A stretch of 64,000 nucleotides of DNA from Gnetum montanum (GCA_015680685.1 MNCI01004635.1:89685-153684); one strand, 5' to 3'. Positions 34,961 through 46,324 are shown, numbered from the stretch's first letter. A program made the numbers and translations. Notes: a model not told the origin generated them from the letters alone.

Positions 34961-35659
34961 TACAATATAGGCAGTTTGTAAGAAAATAGCAAGCCAGGTT
35001 TCCTAGGTGCAAGCGTAAGGTTTTTGCGAACTATGATGAAAGGTATAACGTGGCGTGTCTAGCGTGTCAAAAAAGCTAATTTAGGATTTTGTGTAGACCG
35101 TAGTTAATGCGATCGGATTACGAGACGATAAGCTATGCGTTAATGTAGGGTTTTTTTAGACCATCATCAATGCAATATATATGAGATTAATGTTGCGATC
35201 TTCACACTTCATGTTGAATTGACATGTTTGCGTTTCGGGAAATTTCCATGTTGATCGGACATGAAAACCACAAGTTTTCACCATCATGTTCATAACTAGA
35301 TGGTTTGTCCTCAAAGTAAATTGTAAATGTCGCGAAGTTGAGTTAGGCTAAAGTAGAGAGAAAGCGTAAGTAGACGATTTTGTGAAGATTATTTAGGCAT
35401 AACTATGGCACTGAAGACCAAATGCAAACATGCCAAGTTGGTGAGGATCGATGAAGTGCAGAAAAGCTTGGAAAGAATTTCGAAGGCACGGGTCAAAACT
35501 TGGGAGGCTACTCCACTTGCCCAGTAAGTCATTTTTCACCTTCCCTTTATGATTGTTGTTTTCGCTGTCACGACATCGTAATTGTATTTGTTTCAAAGAT
35601 GTGCATTGTGTTGGGTATCGACACTTGCCTGTGCTAGTTACGTTACTGGAATTTGTAAT

Positions 35660-35912
35660 ATTACCCCTATCGGCGTTGTCAGAGATAAACCTTGCATCGT
35701 CGCAAGGGTTTGGGTGATTTTGGACAATATTGTACAAATGCAATGCATAACTAGTTAGGAGTCTAGGTGTTGTACCCTTACATAGTGCCAATGGGGTTTC
35801 ATTGCTTTGCCCGTAATGGTTGCGTTTTATGCTAGGGCAATATGCGGTGTTACTTTTATCGCCATTGTCAGAGACAGACCTTGCACTGTCGCAAGGGTTT
35901 GGGTGGTTTTGG
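35660..35912 (+). repeat. Direct repeat in intron 1 of the R1 antisense gene
   Basis: About 66 bp at 35660-35724 (with GTTGTCAGAGATAAACCTTG and TCGCAAGGGTTTGGGTG) recur at 35848-35912 with few changes. Confidence 0.8.
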
Positions 35913-38900
35913 TAATGCATTTATAGCGTAATCTACAATTTTCTGGGAGTCAAGGTAACGAGAACCTCAATGTTGCTGGCGGATTCTTGTGAGCCTCTAT
36001 TTTTTTTGTTTTTTAACATTATTGGTATGTCTAAACTACTTTTCTAATGATAGTGCGCTATACTGTAAAGGGTCACGCGAAGGCCTGTCCTGATCGTTTT
36101 GGACATTGTGGACGTTCTGTGCTGTTTACATGTCCCCGTGGCCAATGTTCCTCCTCCCCATGCTCGTATAGGGGGAGAGGCGGTTTGGTTCCGGAAAGGT
36201 GCACGGGAGTTTTTGCAATTTCTATTACGTAACTTTAGCATGATTATTTGGTCACATCTGTTGGCTGAGATGGCCGGTATCATCCTGGAAACGCTGCTAG
36301 TTAGATCGTCATAGAATATTTTAACGTTCCTGGTGGATGGATCAGTCGAGGTCGTAGGTGGGAGAGATCGTGAGCAGTGCGTCAAGGATTTAAGGTGCCT
36401 ATCTTGGATCTGGGAGATGCCCAAGTTTAACTGTTATCACGCTTACAACACGCTATTTGTAGCTCATCATCTCATGATCTATTTTCAAAACCCACCTAGC
36501 CTCGTGTACTATGCTGGTGGGTAAGTGCTTTCAAGATGTTATGATGTACTAATTTTTGTCTGATTTTGCGTCAAGTATAAACGATTGTTTACATTCTGTG
36601 ACATAGGTTTTTTATCAATGTGGATGGTCTCCAAGGTGATACGAACATGTTTTCTATGGCTGAAATAGCCATAAAGGAATTCACTTCCATCAGTAATGTG
36701 CGTGCTGGTGTCCTGGGACAACTAGGATTTGAAATCCAACACTACCCTATTCGATACACCAAATTCTATGCCAAGTGTAGAGACTTTGGATGGCTAGATA
36801 AGGAGTGGACTTTGGATTGTCCCATCACCGTTGATAATGTGCAGGAGGAATGCCTCCCATCATTTCCTTTGCCCTTTGGACATGGTAAATTACACTACAG
36901 TGATTAGCTGTATGATCCTATGGGATGAAAATAGTGTTTAGGATTTTATTGTTTTGTTGTTTTGTCTAACATATTTTTGTATTTTATGTTTATAGTTAGG
37001 GAATTGCGGGAGGTCACAATCATAGCTTCTGGGCATGATGCAGCCACCATCTTCTTTCGCTATGGTGACCTAAAGGAAGCATAACGTTGGCTTTGCCATG
37101 GAGCTGCCCTAGCCACCATAACCAATAACCTCCGGGAAGCTGGACTAATGGAGCTATTTCTAGTTGTAACCCTCGATGTCACGGTAGCTGAAATGTTGAC
37201 CCTAGTCGACTCCTTTAGCGAAGAAGCCAAGTGTTTTCACATGCACGTGCGTAATGTGCATGTTAGTTTTGATATTAATGCTCAACTGTTCATCGACGTT
37301 TTTGGCATTCCTTCTGATGGTCTCTTGGTGGAAAAAAGATCAAAGAGAGGTTCTAATCATCAGAAGGGCATAGAGGAGTGGCTACGGGTTAAGAAAGAAT
37401 CAAAAGACATATTAGATGATAAAATCAAGCTAGAGGTGGCTAATACCATTTATCCCCTCTTCCGAGCTCATGCTTTTCCCAAGCTACTCTCCCAAGGAAA
37501 AATCCTTGGCATAGAGCAGGCTTGGATTATGCAGGAGGTTATGGAGGAGGGGACACTGTATAATTGGGTCAAGCACGTTGCTGAAGGCCTACAGGCTGAA
37601 ATGGTCAAGCTTCGCAAGAAGCTTGAGTCTCGTTTTAACGTGCATTTTTCCTTTTTCATAGCTTGCTTATGTTGTTTTGCTGAATTCCTGGTTGTTCGTA
37701 GGGATGGAGTTTGGGTGCAGCAAGATCATAACAAGATTTTTAAATCATGGATTTCCCAGGTCTTCTGCACTGTCCGATCCCAAGATCCTCCTGAAGGTAT
37801 CGGGGAGTCATTTAACGACTAAGGATTAGGTTACGCCTCTCATTTGAGGCCAAGACAACGTTGGTGGGGCGTCCCCTTCTTACACTGGCAGTGCGTCAAG
37901 GGGAAAGTGCCTAGTGGTAGAAATAGTAGCTTTATCAGTTCTGCGGAAAAAGCATCATCCGACTGTGGAGTCTCTCGACCCGACTAGTGAAGAGGGAAGG
38001 AAATTGTGAATTAAGTTTCACAGGAGCCATCCCCCGGTTGGTAAGTAGAAGAATGCGTGATTAGTCTATGTATGTTATGCTACGTTTAGACCTCGTTGCG
38101 TCGCGTAACGCTTGTGAAAAGTAAGTAAGGTTTCATTCTTTGTTAACTATGGTGTGTTTAATAGGAAAAGGGAAAGATGTAGAGGAACTGATCCCTGAAA
38201 TAGGTGCCACAGTCTTGCAGCGTGAGAAAGGGGCCCCAGTTTTGGAAAAGAAGGCCCCTGTTAACAACGTAGGTAGCACCCAGGCTCCTGTGCCTGAAGG
38301 GGAGATAGATGTAGAGGACGCCGAGGTACTTTTGGATGAGCCAGAAAAAGAGGAGCGGTTTGTCGCTGGTAAGTTTGACTACTTGCTTCGAAGGGTAATC
38401 CTCCTGTTATTACCTTTGAGGATTTACTGAATTGGAGCTTTGCGTAGTTATAACGTCTCAATTGGCCCTTGTCTACTGTACTATGTTTAACTCGTTTTGT
38501 TTGCATAGTAGGAACTTCTGATAACAGTGGCATACCTTTGGCAACAATCCCAACTCAACAATGGGGTGAGACTCTTGACAAATTCGCCTTTATAGAGGGC
38601 ATTGTGAATGATATGATCGATTGCTTAGAGTGAATCGATCCTGAAATCAATACATTACTGTAGTTACGTAGGAATTGTTGAAAGTGAGACATTACGTTGC
38701 GTCTAACTGTTGTTTTTTCATGTTACAGGATCTTGCCTCAAATGGGATCCTAAAGAGCCCATTGACGTAGACACTACCCCTGAACCCTCACCAGAGGTGA
38801 TCGAAGTGCCATGCGGCCTTTACGATGAGATGCGTAAATGTGCATTACACTCGATCTGTTCTTTATGGGAGTGTCAAAATGTCAACGAAGATCTTTGGAA

Positions 38901-39628
38901 GATGTTGCAGAAAGTGGAAAAGGAGAAAATGACCCTAACAGCTAAGGTTGAGGACCTTGAGTCCCGAAACAAATTTCTGCAATCTTGAGACACCAATGAC
39001 AAGAATTGGTGAACAGCTGTGATTAACTATGCCCATTATTGGATGGTCGCGAAGAACAACGTCCAAGCTAGTCGTGAGCTCATCGAGCAACGGATGCAAA
39101 TGGATCTCCTAGCTCAGAAGAACCAAGATTGGAAGGATTTCAGCGTGAGGGTCCAAGAATGGCAGCAGGCACAGAAAGATCATAATCACGTGTATAAACA
39201 AGAATGTGCTGCCTACCGCTAACATTATAGGGATTCTATGGTTGAAGCACAGTCCCTTCAGTTGTTCCTCAATGTAATCGGTGCTTCTGGAGCGTATGAA
39301 AATTTCCAGGAGCAAGTGATAGTGAGAGCTTTCCCTGAGAGAGAGATAACCCTCCCTGGCTAGGAAACTACTATCCCTTCCTTCTTTCTTGAACCACCAT
39401 GGTGGACTCTTGTGGAAAAAGGGAAGGTAAAGGTTGGAACTGATCTAGGAGACGACATTTGGGCCAAGCTCACTGAGGACTAGATCATGCAACGTCTATT
39501 AATCAGCCTGGAACAGATTCCTTTTACGGTTGACATAGGACCCTCACAGGTAAGCTATGTTATAGTTGTATTATTCTTGTGCATGGTTTTGATGGTGACA
39601 CTAATGTTTGTTTCATGTTAAACCATAG

Positions 39629-39883
39629 GATCGAGATGAGGAGGGTCCTCATGAAGAGGAGCACCATGAGGATGATGGCCCTCACGAAGATGATCCCCAT
39701 GAGGAAGAGCCCCGCAGAGATGATCATCATCACGAAGAGGGTCCTCATGAGGAAGAGGCCCACGAAGAGGATCGCCTCCATGAAGAGACATCACGCAAAG
39801 AGGATCCTTATGAGGATGATCCTCATGATGTGGAGGTGGAGTTAAATGACGTGGATAGAAGTGGTAATATAGGAGATGTGTAG
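39629..39883 (+). pseudogene. Terminal exon 8 of the R1 antisense gene: acidic His/Pro repeats
   Basis: After the acceptor AACCATAG the frame GAT CGA GAT GAG is open to the TAG at 39881. It encodes about 84 residues dominated by D/E, H and P, with repeated PHEEE, PHEDDPHEE and EEGPHEEEA units, ending NDVDRSGNIGDV. Joined directly, the exon 7 and 8 frames are out by one base, so an indel has occurred or a nearby splice site was used. R3 has a shorter, unrelated-looking terminal exon; R2 has lost it. Confidence 0.6.
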
Positions 39884-40020
39884 CGTGGCAATGTCGGCCA
39901 AGCATTTTGTTGTAGTGAAAAGGAATAAAGAATAACTTTTGGGGGTTTAATATGATTATAAGATAAACAATTTTGAGTTTTTGGATGTTTATGAAGGAAA
40001 GTGTATTGTCAGAAAGTTTA

Positions 40021-40165
40021 CACGTTTTAGGCCACTGCGGGCCGCTTATAGTTTAAGGCCATTTCGGGCTAGGCCATCGTACGTGTAAAAGAATAAACAG
40101 AATTTCCAGTTTTAGTCCATAGCAAGCCGTAACTAGTTTAAGGTCATTTTGGGCTAAGATGCGTA
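40021..40165 (-). repeat. Border repeat after protease (R1)
   Basis: On the plus strand AGTTTAAGGCCATTTCGGGC, TTTTAGGCCACTGCGGGC and AGTTTAAGGTCATTTTGGGC. These are three units of the same form as R2 53764-53877 (GGCCCGAAATGGCCTAAAAC on the element strand). Confidence 0.7.
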
Positions 40166-40343
40166 TGAAAAAGCGTAACAAGAATAATGTGACAAGAAAG
40201 AGTGTAAATTGTGTAACAGTAAACAATTCGGACTGATATAACATGTCACGTTAATGTGTTCATTTGCTAGTTCCATAGCTACTTCTTGATCATTTTTAGG
40301 TTCGGCGACGTGTATGGACGAGGAGGCTTATTACAGCATTCCT

Positions 40344-41054
40344 CTACGCCACCATCTTCTTCCTGGAAGGGTATTTCAACCCAAGCCAAGCTTTCATTGG
40401 CACTGTGTCGGCCTGTTCAACTATTGGGATAGGGGTTTGATCTTCGGGGATTTCAACCTCCGAACCCTGTTCCATTTCTACATTGTTAACCACTTGAGGG
40501 GTCATCTTATCACCATGGATGATCACTTCCCCTCCTGCATAGGGCAAGTAGATCTCTTGATGAATGGGTGATGAGATTGTCCTTAATTGAGCTAACCAAG
40601 ACCTCCCTAAGATTAGGTTGAAGCCGGGCATCTCCTTGACAATGATAAACACTGTGTTTGTGGGGAATTGATCCCCTGCTACAAAGTTAATGTGTACTAT
40701 TCCCTTAACTTGTACTCGTGCCCTGTTAAATGATTTCAAACATGACATTGTCGTGGGATGGATCTGGTTGAGTAAACCCAGTTTGTCCATGATGGGGAAT
40801 GGAATGACATTAGCAGCGGCCCTGTCATCTACATGTACTCTTCGGATCTTGTACTGGTAGACCCGGATAGTGATGAACATGGGCGCTGTTCTCACTTGAC
40901 CCTTTTCTAGGTCGTCTTTAATGGATTTGTCATGAAATGTCAATTGGGGAGACTGTGGTTGTTCAATAGTGGGAGGAAGCATAATCGAATGGATTGCTTC
41001 TTCATCTGCTGACAAGCTCTCATTCACGGGTATGGACATTGACATGCATATCAT
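40344..41054 (-). pseudogene. Aspartic protease (R1)
   Basis: 236-codon open frame. ISIMLPPTIEQPQSP leads into FITIRVYQYKIRRVHVDDRA (active-site D followed by D-R instead of S/T-G), AANVIPFPIMDKLGL, VKGIVHINFVAGDQFP, then FNLILGRSWLAQLRTISSP and an acidic C-terminal tail. It matches R2 52943-53649 and R3 21424-22077. In R1 the hairpin region near the end has lost one arm. It would cut the gag-pro polyprotein. The altered triad suggests loss of activity, or a family-specific active site. Confidence 0.8.
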
Positions 41055-41680
41055 GGCTTTACCTTTTTAATTTTGTGATGTCATCAGCAAGTCATACAGG
41101 CTCAGTGTTGTATTTTTTTGTTTGAGAGCCTTCTTGACTTGCGTAAATGCGTCGAGGAGATCATGCCCACGGTCTAGTTGTTTGTTACCCTTCTCTTCTT
41201 CCATTCGTCCGAGGAGACGGATCTCTCAGGGAGGAATGGTTTCTGATAGAGGATTTTTTTTCTTGGGCAGGGAGAAGATTATCGCATTTGCGTAACGTCA
41301 TCTTTTTCAGAGGAAGGTGGGGCTAAGGGTGCCGAGGCGAGGGGTGTAGGCTTAGGCAATCCTAGCGTAAGGCGGTCCTTGGTTGTGTTATCTGTCATAC
41401 ATCCTTCTCTTTTCCTAGTAGGTTGTGGTTGGAGTGTTGACTTAGAGATTTACCCCTACTTAACAAGAGCAACTGATAGCTTTGGCACCTTGATGACAAA
41501 GGGTGCACTAGGTGTGGGCGCGGGTCGGGCCACGGCTTTACCGACAATTGGCTATGGGACAAAAGTTTGAGACAGGATTCGAAGGACAAAAGGTTGTCGC
41601 TGAGCCACACTCGTCGATGTTGACGGGCTTCTCGTCTGAGGTAGGCGAGGAGGCACATGCAACATGAAGGTTTGCTTTGG

Positions 41681-44023
41681 CTATGCCTGGCCATTACCTT
41701 CCGTGTTCACTACATTGATGGTGTACCCTATGTTATTTGCTTTTAACAGGTCTTGGTACACATGCATGGATTGGTTTTTTGGATGGACCAGACTACTGCT
41801 ATCTAGGATCAACTTGCCTTGGTCGATCATGCATTGAATGTCATCTTTCAACGCCCAGTAGTAATGTGTGTCATGACCACACAATTGGTGGTAGTCGTAA
41901 AAATGATCCAGCCTAAAGTTCTTGGGGACTAGCTCATTAGGCAAGGCCAGGGAGGGGTTCTTGAGCAGCTCACAATGCCATCTGTGGCACTTTAGAGCCT
42001 CCTCGGACACCATCTTATGTTGGATGTGGCTAGTTCCCAGCAGTTGCCTCAGAAGTTCTGAAGGCTTTACAGGTAGAGCCATGTATTTTGAGCGATCTTT
42101 ATGCTCAAAATTAGGCTTTGGCTATGGGGATGCCTCAGGGCAGGTGCTGTTTCATGATTGGTACGATTTGAGCTAGTTGTGGCATCAGGAAGTGCCGTAG
42201 GTACCTACTTCTTGTTATTTTTCTTTTTGGCCCCTTTGGCTATGGTTTCTATTGTTGTTGTTACAGCTTTGCCCTTGTCTTTGCTCTTGTTATGGGCATT
42301 TTTTATACTACATATGCTGGGTCTTTGCTAGTCTCTGCAGCGTCTTGAATGCTCTTAGTTTGAGTGAAGGCTTGGCTGAGGGAGCAGGGAGCAAGGTAGT
42401 ATAGCTTAGACTTAATAAAGTCATTAATTGCCCCCTTGAAGATTGTCAACAGATGGGCCTCCACGATGGGTTTGCAGATTTCATTCAAGGTGGCACTCCA
42501 CTATTGTATAAAATTTTGGACTGGCTCGAGCGGATCTTGTTTGACTCCCATAAGCTGATCCAATATGACTTCTGGTTTCAGGTTATATTTGAAATGAGTC
42601 ATAAATTGAGTTAGCAACTCTTCCAAGGTTGAGATGGAAGATCGTGGAAGTGCATGATACCAATCTAAAGCTTTACCTATTAGGGACATAGCAAAGACAT
42701 GGATGATGGTATGCAGCCATTGCTATAACAACAACGACTCTGACCTGAAGGTGACTAGATGAACGTTAGGATCGCCTTTCCCATTGTATTTTGTAAAATA
42801 AGGAAGTGGCATCCCAGGAGGTAACGAGAAGATGGGTATTGTCGAACTGATAGGATCATCATGATAGAAATCCATGACCTGTATAATGTCATAATCGGTA
42901 GCCTTGAGGTGTTTAACCTCCTCGGTAAGGGTCTGGATAAGCTGAAGGCTTGGTCTAGGCCCGAGGACGAAGAGGTTGGTTGTGGAATAGCAGGGGGAAC
43001 CACGATGGATGGTGGGATAAGGACAGCAGCATGGCCTATGAGCATTGCATTCGGAGCTGTTCCTACAGGCGGTACCATCTGTGTCATCCACCACCCTGCC
43101 GGTGGTGCAGGCGGGGTGACTATGGTCGATTGTGCCATAGGGTACATCGTTTGCGTAACCAGGGGCACAAATAGTGCCCCTGCAGTCAGATTTACTAGTT
43201 GCGAGATGTGGTGTTGATTATGAGTGAGATGGGACATTTGCGTAGGCTGTGCAACAGGGGGTGATGTATTTGGAGCCCCCCACACGGTAGTGGTAGGTCC
43301 TATCGTGTAAGCTGGGATGAATGCGGGAGTTGTGTGTAGTGGCAAAGTAGCTACTACATGCACATACGGTGACGTAGGTGCAAGTATGTGATGAGATGGA
43401 TTGGCTAATTATGACTACGAAGGAATGGTCTATGAAAGAATAACACTCGAGAGGGTAGCCAGAGAGAAGAAATGCTGATGGGCGTTATATGCCACACAGT
43501 CAGCGGTAGTCAATGATAACAGCGTAGTGACCATAAACAGTGGATTTGAATGGGACGATGTGGAGGGAGGAGCCATGAAAAAGTTAGCATGACTACCTCC
43601 CTCGGAGTGGGAATTTAAGTCCTCCTGCCCATCATGCGGCGCTTCATCGCGGAACAACTCGTCTAGTTGTTCTGTTGACACCCTAGCCATCAATAGTTGA
43701 TCTAATCCACTGTTGGTGGTCTGTCAGGGGTATGGAGGCATTAGGTGAAGGAACAAATTCCTTCCCGTTACAATAGATAACTCATATTCGCATTTCGCTT
43801 TGAGTTCCTATGGGTACATGGGCAGATTTATCATAAGTTTGACGCAAAGGAAGTTGTAATGTTCCATACACTGAGCGTGTCCCTCTGGCTCTTTATTTTG
43901 AATCCTGAGGGACCGGCGTAGCCACACTGGACTGGTCGGTGGCTCAACAAAAGCAGGCACAACTTGCACCATCCAGGGGTTTTTGAAGCTAGCGGTGTCA
44001 ATGGCAGTGGCTGATGTAGCCAT
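41681..44023 (-). pseudogene. gag (R1), frames broken
   Basis: 44023 starts MATSATAIDTASFKNPW; 43693 starts MARVSTEQLDELFRDEAPHD. 43363-42755 is a Pro/Thr/Val-rich region (PPAPPAGWWMTQMVPPVGTA). The core is at 42840-42300 (IQVMDFYHDDPIS, PLPYFTKYNGKGDPNVHLVT, KALDWYHALPRSSISTLEEL, SKLYYLAPCSLSQAF). The C-terminal finger at 41960-41850 (FYDYHQLCGHDTHYYW) is CxxHx4Hx4C-like with Cys changed. The same order is seen in R2 gag. It would be the particle protein. Confidence 0.8.
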
Positions 44024-44405
44024 TCTCTACGTAGCTAGAGGGTAATGATAAGAGGGATAGAGATCACAAAGACAAAAAACTAGCTAAAGGCAAAAGTGGG
44101 CTTTCTATCCTGCTGGATTCCAGAGGAATCATTGGGGTGACCAATTTGTACCACACGATCATGTAAACAACCATGGAGGTATCACGTTTACGTTAGTCAA
44201 TAATGGGTACAGATAGCTTACAGGATTACTCGTGAAATGAAGATTGGAGATTCAGGCCTTTCTTTTAGTGCCAGAAAATTGTAACGACGGAAAATGTCGA
44301 TTACTGGAAACACCAAGGGGATTTCCGTGTACATAGTTTTAACCCTAGATTCGAGCGAGGGCCGTGCTGGAGAAAATGAATTCGAGGTGCCCTGAACAGT
44401 CTTGT

Positions 44406-45508
44406 TGATCAGACAGGGACTTAATCAGTAAATTCGTCAATGATCGTATAGCGAGGCGATGATTTGATATGAAAATATATACTGATTTACGAGAAAAGGA
44501 GATCTACTCCAAGATCGGATCTTTAAGGCGATGAACATGATGCAAATTATACAAAGTTATTGTAGAATTAAATGTAAAAAGGGCGTAATGAATTGAATTT
44601 GGAACATGCACGATCCTGAGATCTGGGATCTAACTTATAGATAAATATGGTGAATATAATGGGATTTACAAACAGACTTCGGTTTGGACGAAGTATCCGC
44701 CACTGACAAGAAGAAGCTAATTAGAGAGTAAATAAGCAAAGGCCAATCTACCTTGTTCTAGCCAATTTGGGCGCAAGGGAGTCAGGCTCAAAGCAAAGTT
44801 TCTGCTAACTTGAAGTCTCTGGTCAAAAGCTTCTCTCTATCACTGTCGATGCTCTTCTTGTCGTCTTACCAATCTTTTGGCAACACTGTCAAAAAAATTG
44901 CCCACCCAACCCTTTGAGCGTTGTCTGCTGGGGTATTTATAAGATTAGGGTTAGGAGAAAAATGTGGTTTAGATGATGCATGTCCTGGGCCCACAAAATG
45001 CCATTGACCTGATGTGCCATGATTGAAGCTTGTGGCGCTACGCTGTGTTACGCTCTGAAGCGTAGTATAGTGTAACCACCCTTCAAGAAGACAATTCATT
45101 TGGCCTTATCTCTTGCATTGAACAAACTATCCCACGACTACACTGTGATACGCTCGGAAGCGTATTATGGCGTAATAAATGCTACTAACTGAATTTCGTT
45201 ATCTTCGTTGCTGTGGCTAAGTCAAATGAGTTGTTTGCATTACGCTGCATAGCGTAACTTGGCATAATATGGCAAAAGTTAATAATTTTTTGAACATGGC
45301 TAACTTGCGAAGTTGAAGTGTTATTGCTGCACATCCCTTGTTCTGTTCTGTTCTCCTGGAGTCTACTACGCTGAGCTACGTAGCGTAGCATAGCAGGCCC
45401 TTAACCAAAAAAAAGGAAAACTTACTGAGATGTGTTACTTGTTGAAAATCTTTGCCTAAGCCTCAAGACTTTGCTGAATCATCGAGGTCTCAAAATTTCA
45501 GTGTTTCA
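44406..45508 (-). repeat. 5' LTR of R1
   Basis: It starts TGAAACACTGAAATTT at 45508 and ends near 44406 (...GTCCCTGTCTGATCA). A TATA box, TTATAAATACCCC, lies at about 44943-44930 on the minus strand. It contains GCTACGCTGTG, GAAGCGTAGTATAG and CTACGCTGAGCTACGTAGCG motifs. The 3' end was fixed by comparison with R2 and is accurate to about 10 bp; no clear primer site was recognised after it. Confidence 0.7.
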
Positions 45509-46320
45509 AGGGTAGTTCCAAAAATGGATCTTGTTTTCACCTTCAAATAGCATCAAAATGATCTTCCCAAGTGATCAAAATTCCCCATCAACCCTATAGC
45601 TTCCCACTATGGCCTGCTAAGGCCTATAATTGGTAAAAAATAATTCTAATTGATCCATATTAATCATGCTTTACCACATGTTTTGCACCTTGATTGGTCT
45701 AGCCTTGTTCCATTGAGTTTCAACTTGTTTTGACCTTGTTGCCTATTATTGACCTTTATTGTTATATCATTTGGTGGTTTTGGTCTCATTTTCATCATTT
45801 TAGCATCATTTGACCTTTATTTCATCAAATGTTTCTATGATTTGGCTTCATTTAACCTTAGTTGATTTGATTTGGCATCAACATGACCTTGTTTGACCCT
45901 TTAGAACATCATTGAATGGAGTTTGACCATCATTTGATCTTCATTTGACTTCATTTTGCCATCATTTGGGGTTAATTCAAATTCATTTGTCATCATTTTT
46001 CTATCATTTGGCTTTATTCCACATTATTTGGCCTTTAGTTTACCTTATTTACCTTATCCTCTTTTTTGTGACCTTTGTTGATCATGCTTTAACCTTGTTC
46101 GACATCATCTAACAAGGTTTGACCATTGTTAGACCATCATTTGGCCTCATTTGGTCTTTATGTTGCTTCATTCTATGCTATTTGGCCTTCCATATGTGTT
46201 ATCTACCTTAACTCTCCTCTCATGGCCTCTATTAATCTTACTTTATCCTTGATTGACATCACTAAATGAAGTTTGAGCATCATTTGATCTTTGTTCGACC
46301 TTAATTCACATTATTTAACT
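45509..46320. repeat. Flank of R1: border-repeat unit and cryptic ATCATTTGACCTT repeats
   Basis: At about 45611-45635 lies ATGGCCTGCTAAGGCCTATA, a border-repeat unit, so this is probably R3 sequence displaced by R1. From about 45700 to 46310 there are about 20 degenerate copies of CATCATTTGRYCTTYA-like words without a fixed period. There is no open frame. Confidence 0.45.
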
Positions 46321-46324
46321 CCTT

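Larger units (their letters stand above)
35405..39883 (+). pseudogene. Antisense chimeric gene in R1 (FCP1-like domain, unknown domains, acidic tail)
   Basis: Best copy of the family, opposite to R1 gag-pol. Exons: 35405-35523 (MALKTKCKHAKLVRIDEV), 36071-36520, 36607-36884, 36996-38040, 38165-38368, 38509 to about 38649, 38729-39549, 39629-39883. Most donors read GTAAGT/GTAAAT/GTAAGC and acceptors TAG/CAG. Exons 2-3 show VLIVLDIVDVLCC, GAREFLQFLLRNFSMIIWSH, VKDLRCL, YNTLFVAHH, NPPSLVYY and FINVDGLQGD, the order of an FCP1/SCP-type HAD phosphatase, but the D-x-D and D-D catalytic residues are gone. Exon 4 (REAGLMELFLVV, INAQLFIDVFGIPSDG, FAEFLVVRRDGVWVQQD) is unidentified. Exon 5 is acidic, exon 7 coiled-coil-like (LWKMLQKVEKEK, LLAQKNQDWKDF), and exon 8 has DPHEEE-type repeats. 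About 1,100 residues if intact; several stops and a lost exon 6 donor show decay. The FCP1 call is a by-eye inference. Confidence 0.75.
29331..45508 (-). mobile_element. Tat/Ogre-type retrotransposon R1 carrying an antisense gene
   Basis: Minus-strand order: 5' LTR (45508-44406), leader, gag (44023-41681), protease (41054-40344), border repeat, antisense gene on the plus strand (35405-39883), border repeat, RT (34842 onward), two RNase H domains, integrase (to 31383), border repeats, 3' untranslated part, polypurine tract (29711-29698) and a truncated 3' LTR (29697 to about 29331). The second RNase H marks the Tat lineage; large size and a splice acceptor before RT point to the Ogre group. 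The right flank at 45509 carries another border-repeat unit, suggesting R1 inserted into R3. No target duplication can be tested because the 3' LTR end is missing. Confidence 0.8.

Noticed and set aside
35393-35920. 175-codon minus-strand frame opposite exon 1 and intron 1 of the R1 antisense gene
   Set aside because: It is Ser/Asn/Cys-rich without motifs, contains the 66-bp direct repeat and has no counterpart in R2.
36044-36424. 126-codon minus-strand frame over exon 2 of the R1 antisense gene
   Set aside because: The plus-strand exon is conserved in R2 and R3; the minus frame is not.
39560-39905. Minus-strand frames opposite exon 8 (rich in Leu/Met or Pro/His)
   Set aside because: They are complements of the acidic repeat exon; the plus-strand frame continues the spliced gene.
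42861-43217. 118-codon plus-strand frame over R1 gag
   Set aside because: It is a shadow of the Pro/Thr-rich gag frame on the minus strand.
45700-46310. Decayed coding sequence
   Set aside because: The ATCATTTGACCTT words have no codon periodicity; it looks like degenerate simple repeats.
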